Shown here: positions 45,376 to 52,646 of the stretch, one piece after another
How positions within the stretch are numbered: the stretch's first letter is position 1
Layout of the letters: each line of letters starts with the position of its first letter
DNA from: Arthrobacter ulcerisalmonis
GTDB taxonomy: Bacteria; Actinomycetota; Actinomycetes; Actinomycetales; Micrococcaceae
Assembly: GCF_900609065.1 (NCBI RefSeq)
Contig: NZ_UXAU01000019.1
Span: 1-64,000, forward strand
Direction of reading: 5' to 3'
DNA length: 64,000 nt
Notes under the pieces: generated by a model
Told to the model about the DNA's origin: nothing
The model's database searches: none
Seen by the model: only the letters and a program-made list of their open reading frames with translations
Program-made: the position numbers and the translations under genes

Positions 45376-46650
45376 TCAGGTGGCCGCCGGAGTCTGACCG
45401 ACAAGGACCCGGCGGGCCGTTCGGCCCTCAAGCAGGTCGCCGGCCCGCGCTGCGACGAGTTCGCTCAGGAAGCCAATCTCCTCCGGCGCGGGCACCTTGG
45501 ACGCCGCCGTGGCCGCCGACTCCAGGACGGCAACCGCCGTCGCCCGCGCATCGTCGGCATCCATGCCCCACGATTCACCTTCCCGAATGACGTGATCGAG
45601 GGTGAGGTAGTTCAGCCTTGATTGGCCGCCCACGACGTGGCCGGCGTTGTTGCTCTGGGCGTAGAGCAGCAGGGTGGGGGCGATGTCGTAGAGCGGGGCG
45701 AGCAACACTTCGCCTCCGTCCCGAATCAGCATCGAATAGTTTTTCGAGTGCGCATCCCCGTTGCCGATCACGAGGTTGAAGGTGATGGCTCGGAGCAGCT
45801 CGCGCCGGAACTCCCGGTCGTCCCTCGTGTGCGGTGCCGCGGCTCGCGCGAGCTGGGTCAGGCGGGACGGCGGTGTAGTGGAGGTCTCATACTTGGAGGT
45901 GCTGGCCAGCGCCAGAGCCTGGGTGAAGTCTTCCTGGTGCAGCCGGCCACCGTCCGGAGTCCGGTCGTACCGGGTCACGACGATTGCCTGGCGGGCTCCA
46001 AACGTCTCCCGATGCGCTTGTGCGGCCGGCAGTCCGGCGGCAGCGGCCACCTTCAGCGCCCAATCTTCCGAGGCGATTAGGTGCGGCACCGGCGAATCGA
46101 GCGGCTCCGGTTTGATGATGTGCGTGGACACTGCCCCGGGGCCAGGCCAGGCCCAGCCGTCACCATACCGGCTCAGCAGCACCTTGGACTGAATGCCGCC
46201 CAGCGAAGCGGTAATCGCGAAGTCATCGGGCAGATCCCAGGTCGGCAGCGCCTCGACGACGCTGACGACCTCATCGACGGTCATCGGCTGGGAGCCGGCC
46301 GGGCCATCAGGGGACATACCTGCCGGAAGCGCCTGGACGGCGCCGGCACAGTCGGCGCCCAGGATGGCGAGCAGCCCCAAGGCATCAGGGGTCGAGAGCC
46401 CCTTCTCTGAAGCGAGATGCGAACGGATCTGGCCCTCCGGCAGGAGCCCGTCAAAGTAGTTGTACACCGCGGGCCCGTCGATCTTCTTCCGGTCCACAGG
46501 CAAAGACAGGGACAGCAAAACGGAGGAGGCGCCGTACTCGGCTACGACGTCCGGGTCGTAGCGGAAGGACATCCTCAGACCAGACCCGGTGAGGACGCCG
46601 ACGTGCTTCCCGTGCAGGAATACTTCGAGGCTTTTGCTCCGTGGGCTCAC
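45376..46650 (-). CDS. hipA: HipA-family serine/threonine kinase toxin
   Basis: A 424-residue HipA. The kinase landmarks are the ATP-loop SLGGIQSKVLL, the catalytic Asp299 in VIGNGDAHSKN and the metal-binding Asp322 in APLYDIAPT. In E. coli HipA phosphorylates glutamyl-tRNA synthetase and halts growth. It overlaps hipB by 4 bp (GTGA) and is transcribed against the flagellar genes, in which the pair is embedded. The start is GTG at 46650. Confidence 0.92.
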   Translation of the reverse strand: MSPRSKSLEVFLHGKHVGVLTGSGLRMSFRYDPDVVAEYGASSVLLSLSLPVDRKKIDGPAVYNYFDGLLPEGQIRSHLASEKGLSTPDALGLLAILGADCAGAVQALPAGMSPDGPAGSQPMTVDEVVSVVEALPTWDLPDDFAITASLGGIQSKVLLSRYGDGWAWPGPGAVSTHIIKPEPLDSPVPHLIASEDWALKVAAAAGLPAAQAHRETFGARQAIVVTRYDRTPDGGRLHQEDFTQALALASTSKYETSTTPPSRLTQLARAAAPHTRDDREFRRELLRAITFNLVIGNGDAHSKNYSMLIRDGGEVLLAPLYDIAPTLLLYAQSNNAGHVVGGQSRLNYLTLDHVIREGESWGMDADDARATAVAVLESAATAASKVPAPEEIGFLSELVAARAGDLLEGRTARRVLVGQTPAAT

Positions 46651-46895
46651 GCCTTGACCTGCAGCTTCGCAAACCGGGGGACCAGGGCGACGTCGCGGCC
46701 CAGCACCCGGATGGCGTCCATGGCGACGACGACGGAGACCGCTTCTCCATGCTCAAGCCTGACAATGGTCCGTCGGGCGGTGCCGAGCCGGTCCGCCAGA
46801 TCCTGTTGGGTCAGGGACGCTTCCTTTCGGGCATCACTGATGGCCCGCCCCAGGGAGGCGGCGTCGACAGCCCGATAAAACGAAGTTTGTGACAT
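46647..46895 (-). CDS. hipB: HipB-family antitoxin, XRE helix-turn-helix
   Basis: An 82-residue XRE repressor (SLTQQDLADRLGTARRTIVRLEHGE, residues about 27-51, is the helix-turn-helix). HipB neutralises HipA and represses the operon. A TATGAT -10 box at 46907-46902 sits 6 bp before the ATG, so the transcript may begin on the start codon (leaderless); no ribosome site is present. Two copies of an 18-bp palindromic operator lie at 46925 and 46962. Confidence 0.88.
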   Translation of the reverse strand: MSQTSFYRAVDAASLGRAISDARKEASLTQQDLADRLGTARRTIVRLEHGEAVSVVVAMDAIRVLGRDVALVPRFAKLQVKA

Positions 46896-46901
46896 ATATT
46901 G

Positions 46902-46907
46902 ATCATA
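46902..46907 (-). promoter_or_regulatory. Predicted -10 box of hipBA
   Basis: TATGAT on the minus strand, six bases before the hipB ATG, with a weak -35 overlapping the first operator. It fits a leaderless mRNA. Confidence 0.5.
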
Positions 46908-46924
46908 CGCGCCTAATTGCCATT

Positions 46925-46942
46925 TGTGCCAGATATGGCCCA
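46925..46942. promoter_or_regulatory. HipB operator O1
   Basis: TGTGCCAGATATGGCCCA, an imperfect 7-4-7 palindrome. It is 15 of 18 identical to O2 at 46962. The arms follow TGTG-C-CA / TGGCACA. Confidence 0.7.
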
Positions 46943-46945
46943 TCT

Positions 46946-46953
46946 GCCGATAA
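46946..46953 (+). promoter_or_regulatory. Perfect FliA-type -10 box between the HipB operators
   Basis: GCCGATAA on the plus strand, 214 bp before flbD. The expected -35 position reads TGCCAGAT and is weak. It lies between the two HipB operators (46942 and 46962), so HipB binding could affect it. Confidence 0.4.
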
Positions 46954-46961
46954 CTGGGGTT

Positions 46962-46979
46962 TGTGACAGATCTGGCACA
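46962..46979. promoter_or_regulatory. HipB operator O2
   Basis: TGTGACAGATCTGGCACA, a 7-4-7 palindrome with one mismatch between arms. Its centre is 37 bp from O1. A single left arm, TGTGACA, also occurs at 46888-46894, over the hipB start codon. Confidence 0.7.
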
Positions 46980-47167
46980 CGCGCAGTCCTCGGGCCTCGG
47001 CCAAGGCTCGGGAAGCCTTCGGCGAGCACGATGGGCCGAGCATGGCGGGTGGCGAATTACGCCCGTTGGCCCGGCTGCCTAACGTTGGCGCCGCTGCTGC
47101 CGACAGTACAGGGAGTACAGCCCCAGCAGCGGCGTTTAGCCGCACCCCTCCAGAGAGTAGCCCGGCC

Positions 47168-47455
47168 ATGATCGTCGTGACACGCCTCAACGGCTCACGT
47201 TTTGCGATCAACCCGGACCTGATCGAGCGGATCCACGAAAGCCCCGACACCCACTTGGTAACGCTCGACGGCGCCGCGTACGTGGTGCAGGAAAGCCTCG
47301 CCGACGTGGTGGAACTGATCGCCAACTACCGCGCCTATGTGCTCAGCCGCGCCAGGGACCTCCCCACGGTCACCGGCCACCCGCTGAGCCTGGTCCGGAC
47401 GCCAGCAGAAGATTCCGACGGCGGCGCCACGCGTCCGCATCGGCCAGGAAAGTAG
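47168..47455 (+). CDS. flbD: FlbD family flagellar protein
   Basis: A 95-residue FlbD (a swarming-motility SwrD/FlbD-type protein, not the Caulobacter regulator). The core VTRLNGSRFAINPDLIERIH, then D.H.VTLDG.AYVVQES, and the short conserved middle are as in Gram-positive clusters, where it sits next to flgE and motA. In Bacillus subtilis SwrD raises motor torque. There is a C-terminal extension of about 25 residues. It starts with ATG at 47168; the longer frame is not FlbD-like. Confidence 0.87.
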   Translation: MIVVTRLNGSRFAINPDLIERIHESPDTHLVTLDGAAYVVQESLADVVELIANYRAYVLSRARDLPTVTGHPLSLVRTPAEDSDGGATRPHRPGK

Positions 47456-47458
47456 CCC

Positions 47459-48274
47459 ATGGATCCCGCAACAGTCGTTGGACTGCTCCTCGCCTTTGGC
47501 TCGCTCATTGCCATGGTGCTGCTCGAGGGCGGCAGTATCTCTTCGCTGCTGCTGCCGGCGCCCATGATCCTCGTTTTTGGCGCCACCCTGGCGATCGGGT
47601 TGGCCGGCAACACCCTCAAGGACGTCATCCAGGCGTTCAAGGCCCTGCCCCGAATGTTCATCGGTAAAACGGCAAAACCCCAGGACAGTATCGACCAGCT
47701 GGTCCGCTTTGCCGAGAAGGCACGCAGCCAAGGGCTGCTGTCCCTCGAAGAGGAAGCCGCCACCGTCGATGACCCGTTCCTGGCCCGGGCGCTCCAAAAC
47801 ATTGCTGACGGCACCGACGCCGAGGACCTCCGGATGCAGATGGAGGACGAGATCGACACCAAGTCGCGCTCTGACCATTCGGCGTCCAAGTTCTTCGCCT
47901 CGCTGGGCGGCTACGCACCCACCGTCGGCATTGTGGGCACCGTGGTCTCCCTGACCCACGTGCTGGAAAACCTCTCCCAGCCGGACGAGCTGGGGCATAT
48001 GATCGCCGCCGCCTTCGTGGCCACCCTCTGGGGCCTGCTCTCCGCCAACTTCATCTGGCTACCGTTCAGCTCCCGCTTGGCCCGGCTCTCCGAGCTGGAC
48101 ATCGAACGTAGGACACTGCTGATGGAAGGGATGCTGGCCGTCCAGTCCGGCGCGCAGCCCATGCTGCTGGCCGAGCGGCTCCGTTCCATGGTGCCCGAAC
48201 ACCAACTGAAAACGAGCGGCAAGGGCGGCAAGACGGGGTCCGGCGACGCTGAATCGATGGACGCCGCCGCGTGA
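47459..48274 (+). CDS. motA: Flagellar stator protein MotA
   Basis: A 271-residue stator subunit with four predicted helices (TVVGLLLAFGSLIAMVLL; SLLLPAPMILVFGATLAI; GYAPTVGIVGTVVSL; AAFVATLWGLLSANFIWLPF). The family motif APTVGIVGTV and the charged cytoplasmic loop that faces FliG are present. AGGAAAG lies before the ATG. It couples to flbD (3 bp apart) and overlaps motB (GTGA). Confidence 0.94.
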   Translation: MDPATVVGLLLAFGSLIAMVLLEGGSISSLLLPAPMILVFGATLAIGLAGNTLKDVIQAFKALPRMFIGKTAKPQDSIDQLVRFAEKARSQGLLSLEEEAATVDDPFLARALQNIADGTDAEDLRMQMEDEIDTKSRSDHSASKFFASLGGYAPTVGIVGTVVSLTHVLENLSQPDELGHMIAAAFVATLWGLLSANFIWLPFSSRLARLSELDIERRTLLMEGMLAVQSGAQPMLLAERLRSMVPEHQLKTSGKGGKTGSGDAESMDAAA

Positions 48275-49056
48275 GTGGCCGCCGTCGTCCTCGGAAAAAA
48301 CCCGAAGAGCACCACGTCGATGAGCGCTGGATGGCGTCTTACATGGATATGGTCACGGTGCTCATGTGCCTCTTCATCGTCCTCTACGCCATGTCCACCG
48401 TTGACGCGAACAAGTTCGACAAGCTGCGCAACTCCCTGGCCACCGGCTTCGGCACCGTCGCCTCCCAGACCGCTGACACCGCGGAAGGCACGGTGGTGCC
48501 GGCCGAACTCGTCAACAAGGAGGGCGAAGACTTCGCCAAGATGGAAGAAGCGATCAAGGAAGCTGACCGGCTGAAAGAACTCCGCGACCAGATGAAGGCC
48601 GGCCTGGAAGCTGCAGGGCTCAGCAACAACGTCGAATTCAACATCTCCGCCCGAGGCCTGACGGTGAAACTGATCGGCTCGCAAGCCTTCTTTGAACCCG
48701 ACAAACCACAACTGACCACCAAGGCAGTCCAGGTGCTCAACATCATCGCCCCCGTCATGGCACCCACCGGGCTGGAAATCATGGTGGAGGGGCACGCCGC
48801 CAACGGCATCACCGCCTACCCCTCCACCTGGGAACTCTCCTCCGCCCGCTCCGTCAACGTACTCCGCTACCTGGTGGACAACGGCAGCATCGCGCCGGGC
48901 ACCATCGGCGCTGTGGCATTCGGCTCCGCCCGGCAGGTGAACGACGACTCCACCGAGGCGCTGATGGAGCTGAACCGGCGCGTGGACATTGTGGTGGTCT
49001 CCGACAAGCCCGAGACAATCCGGGCGCTCATTCCGGCCGCGTTGGACTACCACTAG
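48271..49056 (+). CDS. motB: Flagellar stator protein MotB
   Basis: A 261-residue stator subunit. A short positively charged N-terminus is followed by one helix with the essential proton-accepting Asp (SYMDMVTVLMCLFIVLYAMS). The C-terminal OmpA-like domain binds peptidoglycan (MVEGHAANGI, WELSSARSVNVLRYL). The gene starts with GTG in the motA stop. It is followed by an AT-richer insert rather than by fliL. Confidence 0.94.
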   Translation: MSGRRRPRKKPEEHHVDERWMASYMDMVTVLMCLFIVLYAMSTVDANKFDKLRNSLATGFGTVASQTADTAEGTVVPAELVNKEGEDFAKMEEAIKEADRLKELRDQMKAGLEAAGLSNNVEFNISARGLTVKLIGSQAFFEPDKPQLTTKAVQVLNIIAPVMAPTGLEIMVEGHAANGITAYPSTWELSSARSVNVLRYLVDNGSIAPGTIGAVAFGSARQVNDDSTEALMELNRRVDIVVVSDKPETIRALIPAALDYH

Positions 49057-49151
49057 CCGGGCCGAGGCTATCAACCTGGAGCGACATCTGATGTGCATGT
49101 GATCATGCGGACACTATTGACGCTAGGCGCAAGAAGGAGGAGTTTTCTCTT

Positions 49152-49307
49152 ATGAACGATCGAAGAGTCCCTGGAATCAGCCGCGCCGAATTAACTGACT
49201 ACCGATGCGTCGTACCATCATGCACCGAGACGGCGAGCGCTGCCGATCAGCCTGAATGTCCCATCCACCATGGCGCCATGATCGCCGTTGGACCCGAGTC
49301 GGGTTAA
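49152..49307 (+). CDS. Small Cys/His-rich protein, zinc-finger-like
   Basis: A 51-residue open frame with AAGGAGG 11 bp before the ATG. It has Y-R-C-x4-C, 12 residues, C-P-I-H-H, a pattern that could bind zinc. No family is recognised. It converges with the membrane protein gene at 49304, overlapping by 4 bp. The two lie together in the AT-richer insert and may be a pair. It may be a small regulatory or adaptor protein, but this is only a guess. Confidence 0.5.
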   Translation: MNDRRVPGISRAELTDYRCVVPSCTETASAADQPECPIHHGAMIAVGPESG

Positions 49308-50371
49308 AGACGATCTATTTCCTTGAGTACTGAGCAGTATGCGTTGGCGCTCGTTAACGCCGCGCTGTAGGAAACAACAGCCAGTGCCAGGAATCCTACA
49401 GACATGGACATTGTTTGCCAGAGCTGAATTTCCTCGACCAAAAGTATAGGAATGGAAGCAATACAGAGAAAAACCGCAACGAATACCAACGTGCAATACA
49501 TTTCAAGTCGATCGCGAAATTCATCATGATTTACTCGCAGGTGTATCGGTATAATTTCCCATCGGCCGTTGACGAAACCCTCGAGATTGCCGTTGGTGTT
49601 CTTGAGAGTGTCCTCCGTAGCGCGAAGTCGATTTCCCAGTGCGGTGGGAAGAATTCTGGATTGTCGAGGAAACAACGGCAGTGCGCCTCGGAGTTGATCG
49701 AGTCTTTGGACTTGCCATGGTCGGCAGAAATCTTCCCATTTTAGAGCGTGCAGGTCGGCAGCATCTTTTTCCGATAAGTCAAAGTAGGGCTTCTTTCCGT
49801 ATATTTTGGCTTCTAGGGTACAGACTATTCCGTGGTTAATTCCGATCTTGAGCATTTCATGTCTCGCGAAATTGAAAGCCTTCAACTGAAACTTTTTCTG
49901 TTTATTTATTAGCCTACTCTTCTTTGAAAGCTGCATTCGGCTAAATACCGGTCCGAGGCTTGCGGCCAGCCACCCTCGGCTCCAGTAGCCCTCGAGAAAG
50001 CGGATGGCCGTGAAAGAAAAAGCTTGAGTGATCAAAGTAGCGATGATCAGAATAGGTATCATGATCACAAGCAGTTGAAATGGGTCCGTCGACAGTTTGG
50101 TAATCGCTTGCAGGAGGTCAATTCTTTTGTCTGTTCGAAATTGAAACAAAACAGCAATACCAGCTACCAGAACAGCCGCTGGTAGCCATGACGTCAAGCT
50201 GAGTTGATCGAGTATCTTGGCCACCAGCGCAGACAGGCTGTCCTTCGAAGACGGAGTTGACTGCGCCTGTTTAGGGGTCGAACTGGGTCCCGACGCATTC
50301 ATCGAGTCGGCGGGCGGGTGACTGTACTGAAGTGGACGCAGGTGGGGCCGGCGCACCGAACGTGATTGCAT
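49304..50371 (-). CDS. Unrecognised membrane protein of low GC
   Basis: A 355-residue protein with four predicted membrane helices: WLPAAVLVAGIAVLFQF and LLVIMIPILIIATLITQAF near the N-terminus, YCTLVFVAVFLCIASIPILL and GFLALAVVSYSAAL near the C-terminus, with a large soluble middle. The coding sequence is distinctly AT-richer than all neighbours and uses AGA, TTT and ATA codons freely, which indicates recent transfer. The start may instead be the ATG at 50302. I recognise no family. It sits on the opposite strand between motB and fliM. Confidence 0.65.
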   Translation of the reverse strand: MQSRSVRRPHLRPLQYSHPPADSMNASGPSSTPKQAQSTPSSKDSLSALVAKILDQLSLTSWLPAAVLVAGIAVLFQFRTDKRIDLLQAITKLSTDPFQLLVIMIPILIIATLITQAFSFTAIRFLEGYWSRGWLAASLGPVFSRMQLSKKSRLINKQKKFQLKAFNFARHEMLKIGINHGIVCTLEAKIYGKKPYFDLSEKDAADLHALKWEDFCRPWQVQRLDQLRGALPLFPRQSRILPTALGNRLRATEDTLKNTNGNLEGFVNGRWEIIPIHLRVNHDEFRDRLEMYCTLVFVAVFLCIASIPILLVEEIQLWQTMSMSVGFLALAVVSYSAALTSANAYCSVLKEIDRL

Positions 50372-50479
50372 GCCTAAGCATTGCGCCCTTCAATAGAAGG
50401 CTCTCATAGGCGCGCCGAAAATCGCGGCGCGTTAAGTCCGTTATTGTCCGACCACGACACGCCGGTTCACGCCGATCCC

Positions 50480-50506
50480 TTACGATCACGGCAGCCGTGC
50501 CGATAG
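50480..50506 (+). promoter_or_regulatory. FliA (sigma-28) type promoter of the fliM operon
   Basis: TTACGATC, exactly 11 bp, then GCCGATAG. The predicted start of transcription (about 50513) nearly coincides with the GTG at 50515, so fliM may be translated from a leaderless mRNA. Confidence 0.75.
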
Positions 50507-50514
50507 TCACCCCC

Positions 50515-51411
50515 GTGAGCGTGTTGGAAGAGCTGGGATCCGCGCGGGACCGCACAGTGAACGTCTACGACTTCCGGCGTCCCGCGACCTTGGCGCGCGA
50601 GCACAGCAGGGTCATCGAGGCGGCCCTTGAAACTTTCGCGCGGCAGTGGGGGACCCAGCTCACGGCAAAGATCCGGCTGAAATCCGTGGTCCGCATGGAC
50701 GGCCTGGACCTCCTCAGCTACGACGACTACGCCACCTCCGTCCCCGCCACGACCGCCGTCGTGCTGTGTGAAATTGCCGGCACGGAACCCCGCCTGGTCA
50801 TCCAGTTCCCGGCAGCAGCTGGCCTCTCCTGGCTGAACCGCATGCTGGGTGGCAGCACTGACCCGGCCATGCCAGAGCGGGCTTTCACCCAGCTGGAGCA
50901 GGCCCTCATCCAGCGGCTCCTGGAGGAGACGCTCGAGGATCTGCAGTATTCGATGGGCCCTTTGTTATCCCAGGCCGTGACCATCGAGGCCATTCAGTAC
51001 AACTCACGGTTTGCGCAAGCCGCGGCTCCCACCGAGCCCATGGTGGTGGCCCGGTTCAGCATCAGCGTCGGCGCTACCAACGCCGATGCCACCCTGGCCA
51101 TCCCCGCTGAAGTGTTGCTCGCCAAACTCCAGATTGTGAGCCCAGCAGAGGCCCCCGCCGGTGCTCGGGAACGGATCCACGCGCAGATGGAACATGTGCC
51201 CGTGGAACTTGCCGTGCAGCTGGCCCGCACCACTGTCACCCCGCAGCAGATCCTCAACCTAGCGGTGGGGGACATCTTGCCCCTGCCGCACCTGGAAAAC
51301 CGGCCGTTCGACGTCGAACTTAAAGGCACCCGGCTCGCGACCGCAGCGCCGGTCAGGAACGGCGCCCGCGCCGCAGCAGTCATTGTCACCATCGAGGAGC
51401 ACCAGCCATGA
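50515..51411 (+). CDS. fliM: Flagellar motor switch protein FliM
   Basis: A 298-residue switch protein. The start of the conserved middle is seen at VYDFRRPATLAREHSRVIE, then PRLVIQFPAAAGLSWLNRML; the C-terminal SpoA domain ends with the family pattern. The N-terminal CheY-binding peptide LSQxEIDALL is missing; the protein begins with SVLEELGSARDRTV. I use GTG at 50515, because an in-frame GTG at 50497 lies inside the promoter. The stop overlaps fliN by 4 bp. Confidence 0.92.
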   Translation: MSVLEELGSARDRTVNVYDFRRPATLAREHSRVIEAALETFARQWGTQLTAKIRLKSVVRMDGLDLLSYDDYATSVPATTAVVLCEIAGTEPRLVIQFPAAAGLSWLNRMLGGSTDPAMPERAFTQLEQALIQRLLEETLEDLQYSMGPLLSQAVTIEAIQYNSRFAQAAAPTEPMVVARFSISVGATNADATLAIPAEVLLAKLQIVSPAEAPAGARERIHAQMEHVPVELAVQLARTTVTPQQILNLAVGDILPLPHLENRPFDVELKGTRLATAAPVRNGARAAAVIVTIEEHQP

Positions 51412-52154
51412 GCAGCACCCTGACCCTCCACCGCGGCGCGGCAGACCAGCTGGCAGCCAACCTGCCTGTGATCACGCCCCTCACCGTCTTGGGCCCCACC
51501 CGCTGGGATGGCAGTGCAAGCCAGGCCATCACTGCCACGTTCGTGGGCGCCGTGACTGCCGACCTGGTCCTGGTGCTCACCGACCGCGAGTTCCTTGCTG
51601 CCGCCGGTGGAGCCGTGAACGGTATGCCGGTTGCGGCCACGGCCGTGCTGCGCCCGGCGATGGAAAGCGCCGCCGCCGGGTTCGGGTCCGGCGTCTTGGG
51701 CGAGCTGCGCGAAGAAGACGCTGCCGCTGTGCTGGCGGATGCGGAGACCATCGTTTATGAACTGTCCGACGGCGGCACGGCTGCCGGCTGGTTCGCGGTC
51801 CGGGTGCGCAACCACGCAGCCGTGGGCAGCTCAGGTTTCGGCGGTTCGGCTACCAGCGCCGCGGCCACCAGTACCGGTGCCGGTGGCGGCACGAGTTCGG
51901 TGGCCGCCAAACTGGGCCGGATCAACAACGTCGAAATGGCCCTGACGGTGGAGATTGGCCGGACCCGGATGTCCGTTCGGGACGCCCTCAACCTTGAACC
52001 GGGCAACATTGTGGAACTGGACCGAGCCGCCGGTGCGCCCGCCGACGTCCTCCTCAACGGCCGCTTGATCGCCCACGGCGAGGTAGTAGTGGTGGACCAG
52101 GACTACGCAGTCCGGATCACTCGCATCCTCGACGTTGCCGAAGGACTCGGCTGA
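51408..52154 (+). CDS. fliN: Flagellar motor switch protein FliN
   Basis: A 248-residue FliN with a long N-terminal extension. The C-terminal SpoA domain is clear (VEMALTVEIGRTRMSVRDAL, LEPGNIVELDRAAGAPADVL, then GEVVVVDQDYAVRITRI). The first half resembles the CheC-like part of FliY-type proteins only weakly (F...GVLGELREEDAAAVL), and a Gly/Ser/Thr linker joins the halves. It completes the C ring. Confidence 0.92.
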   Translation: MSSTLTLHRGAADQLAANLPVITPLTVLGPTRWDGSASQAITATFVGAVTADLVLVLTDREFLAAAGGAVNGMPVAATAVLRPAMESAAAGFGSGVLGELREEDAAAVLADAETIVYELSDGGTAAGWFAVRVRNHAAVGSSGFGGSATSAAATSTGAGGGTSSVAAKLGRINNVEMALTVEIGRTRMSVRDALNLEPGNIVELDRAAGAPADVLLNGRLIAHGEVVVVDQDYAVRITRILDVAEGLG

Positions 52155-52646
52155 ATGGACGCACTCATCCTGGGGCTGCGGGTTCTGGTATCCCTTGGAG
52201 CGGTGCTGGCCCTGATGTGGTTCCTGCAGAAGCGGCTCAGCAAAGGTACGGGCCGCCGTCGTGCCACCACCGTGCTCACCGTGGTGGGCCGGCAGAGCCT
52301 GAGCGCCAAGACGTCAGTGGTGGTGGTGGACGCTGCCGGTCAACGGTTTGTCCTGGGTGTCACCGACCACGCCATCAACGTCTTGCACACCGGCGAGATT
52401 CCCGCCGAAGCGGAGGAATCGGCTGGGTCTCAGGAGTCCGGAGTGCCAGGGCAGGAATTGACGACGTCGGCTGCAGGGTTCGCGAGGATCCTCGCCGACG
52501 CCGGGTCCATGCCTACCCGTAGCTCGGTCCACCGCGACCATCCCCGTCGCGGTGCCCGGACGCACCCGCAGATGCACGGTTCCATCTTGGCCGGCTCCAC
52601 CTGGAAACAGGCAGCCGCCGCGCTCAGGAGCGGACGCCGGCCTTGA
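52155..52646 (+). CDS. fliO: Flagellar biosynthesis protein FliO
   Basis: A 163-residue protein with an N-terminal membrane helix (LRVLVSLGAVLALMWFLQKR) and a cytoplasmic part (VVGRQSLSAKTSVVVVDAAG) that matches FliO. FliO helps to assemble FliP rings. It follows fliN with no gap and its end overlaps fliP by 4 bp (TTGA). Confidence 0.88.
   Translation: MDALILGLRVLVSLGAVLALMWFLQKRLSKGTGRRRATTVLTVVGRQSLSAKTSVVVVDAAGQRFVLGVTDHAINVLHTGEIPAEAEESAGSQESGVPGQELTTSAAGFARILADAGSMPTRSSVHRDHPRRGARTHPQMHGSILAGSTWKQAAAALRSGRRP

Noticed and set aside
49415..49744. 109-residue frame on the plus strand inside the AT-richer insert
   Set aside because: It is antisense to the four-helix membrane protein and shows no ribosome site or protein-like pattern.
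50471..50478. GCCGATCC as a second FliA-type -10 box before fliM
   Set aside because: The position 11 bp upstream reads CCACGACA, with no TAAC-like -35; the box at 50499 fits far better.
50497..50499. GTG 50497 as the fliM start
   Set aside because: It lies within the predicted promoter -10 region and has no ribosome site.
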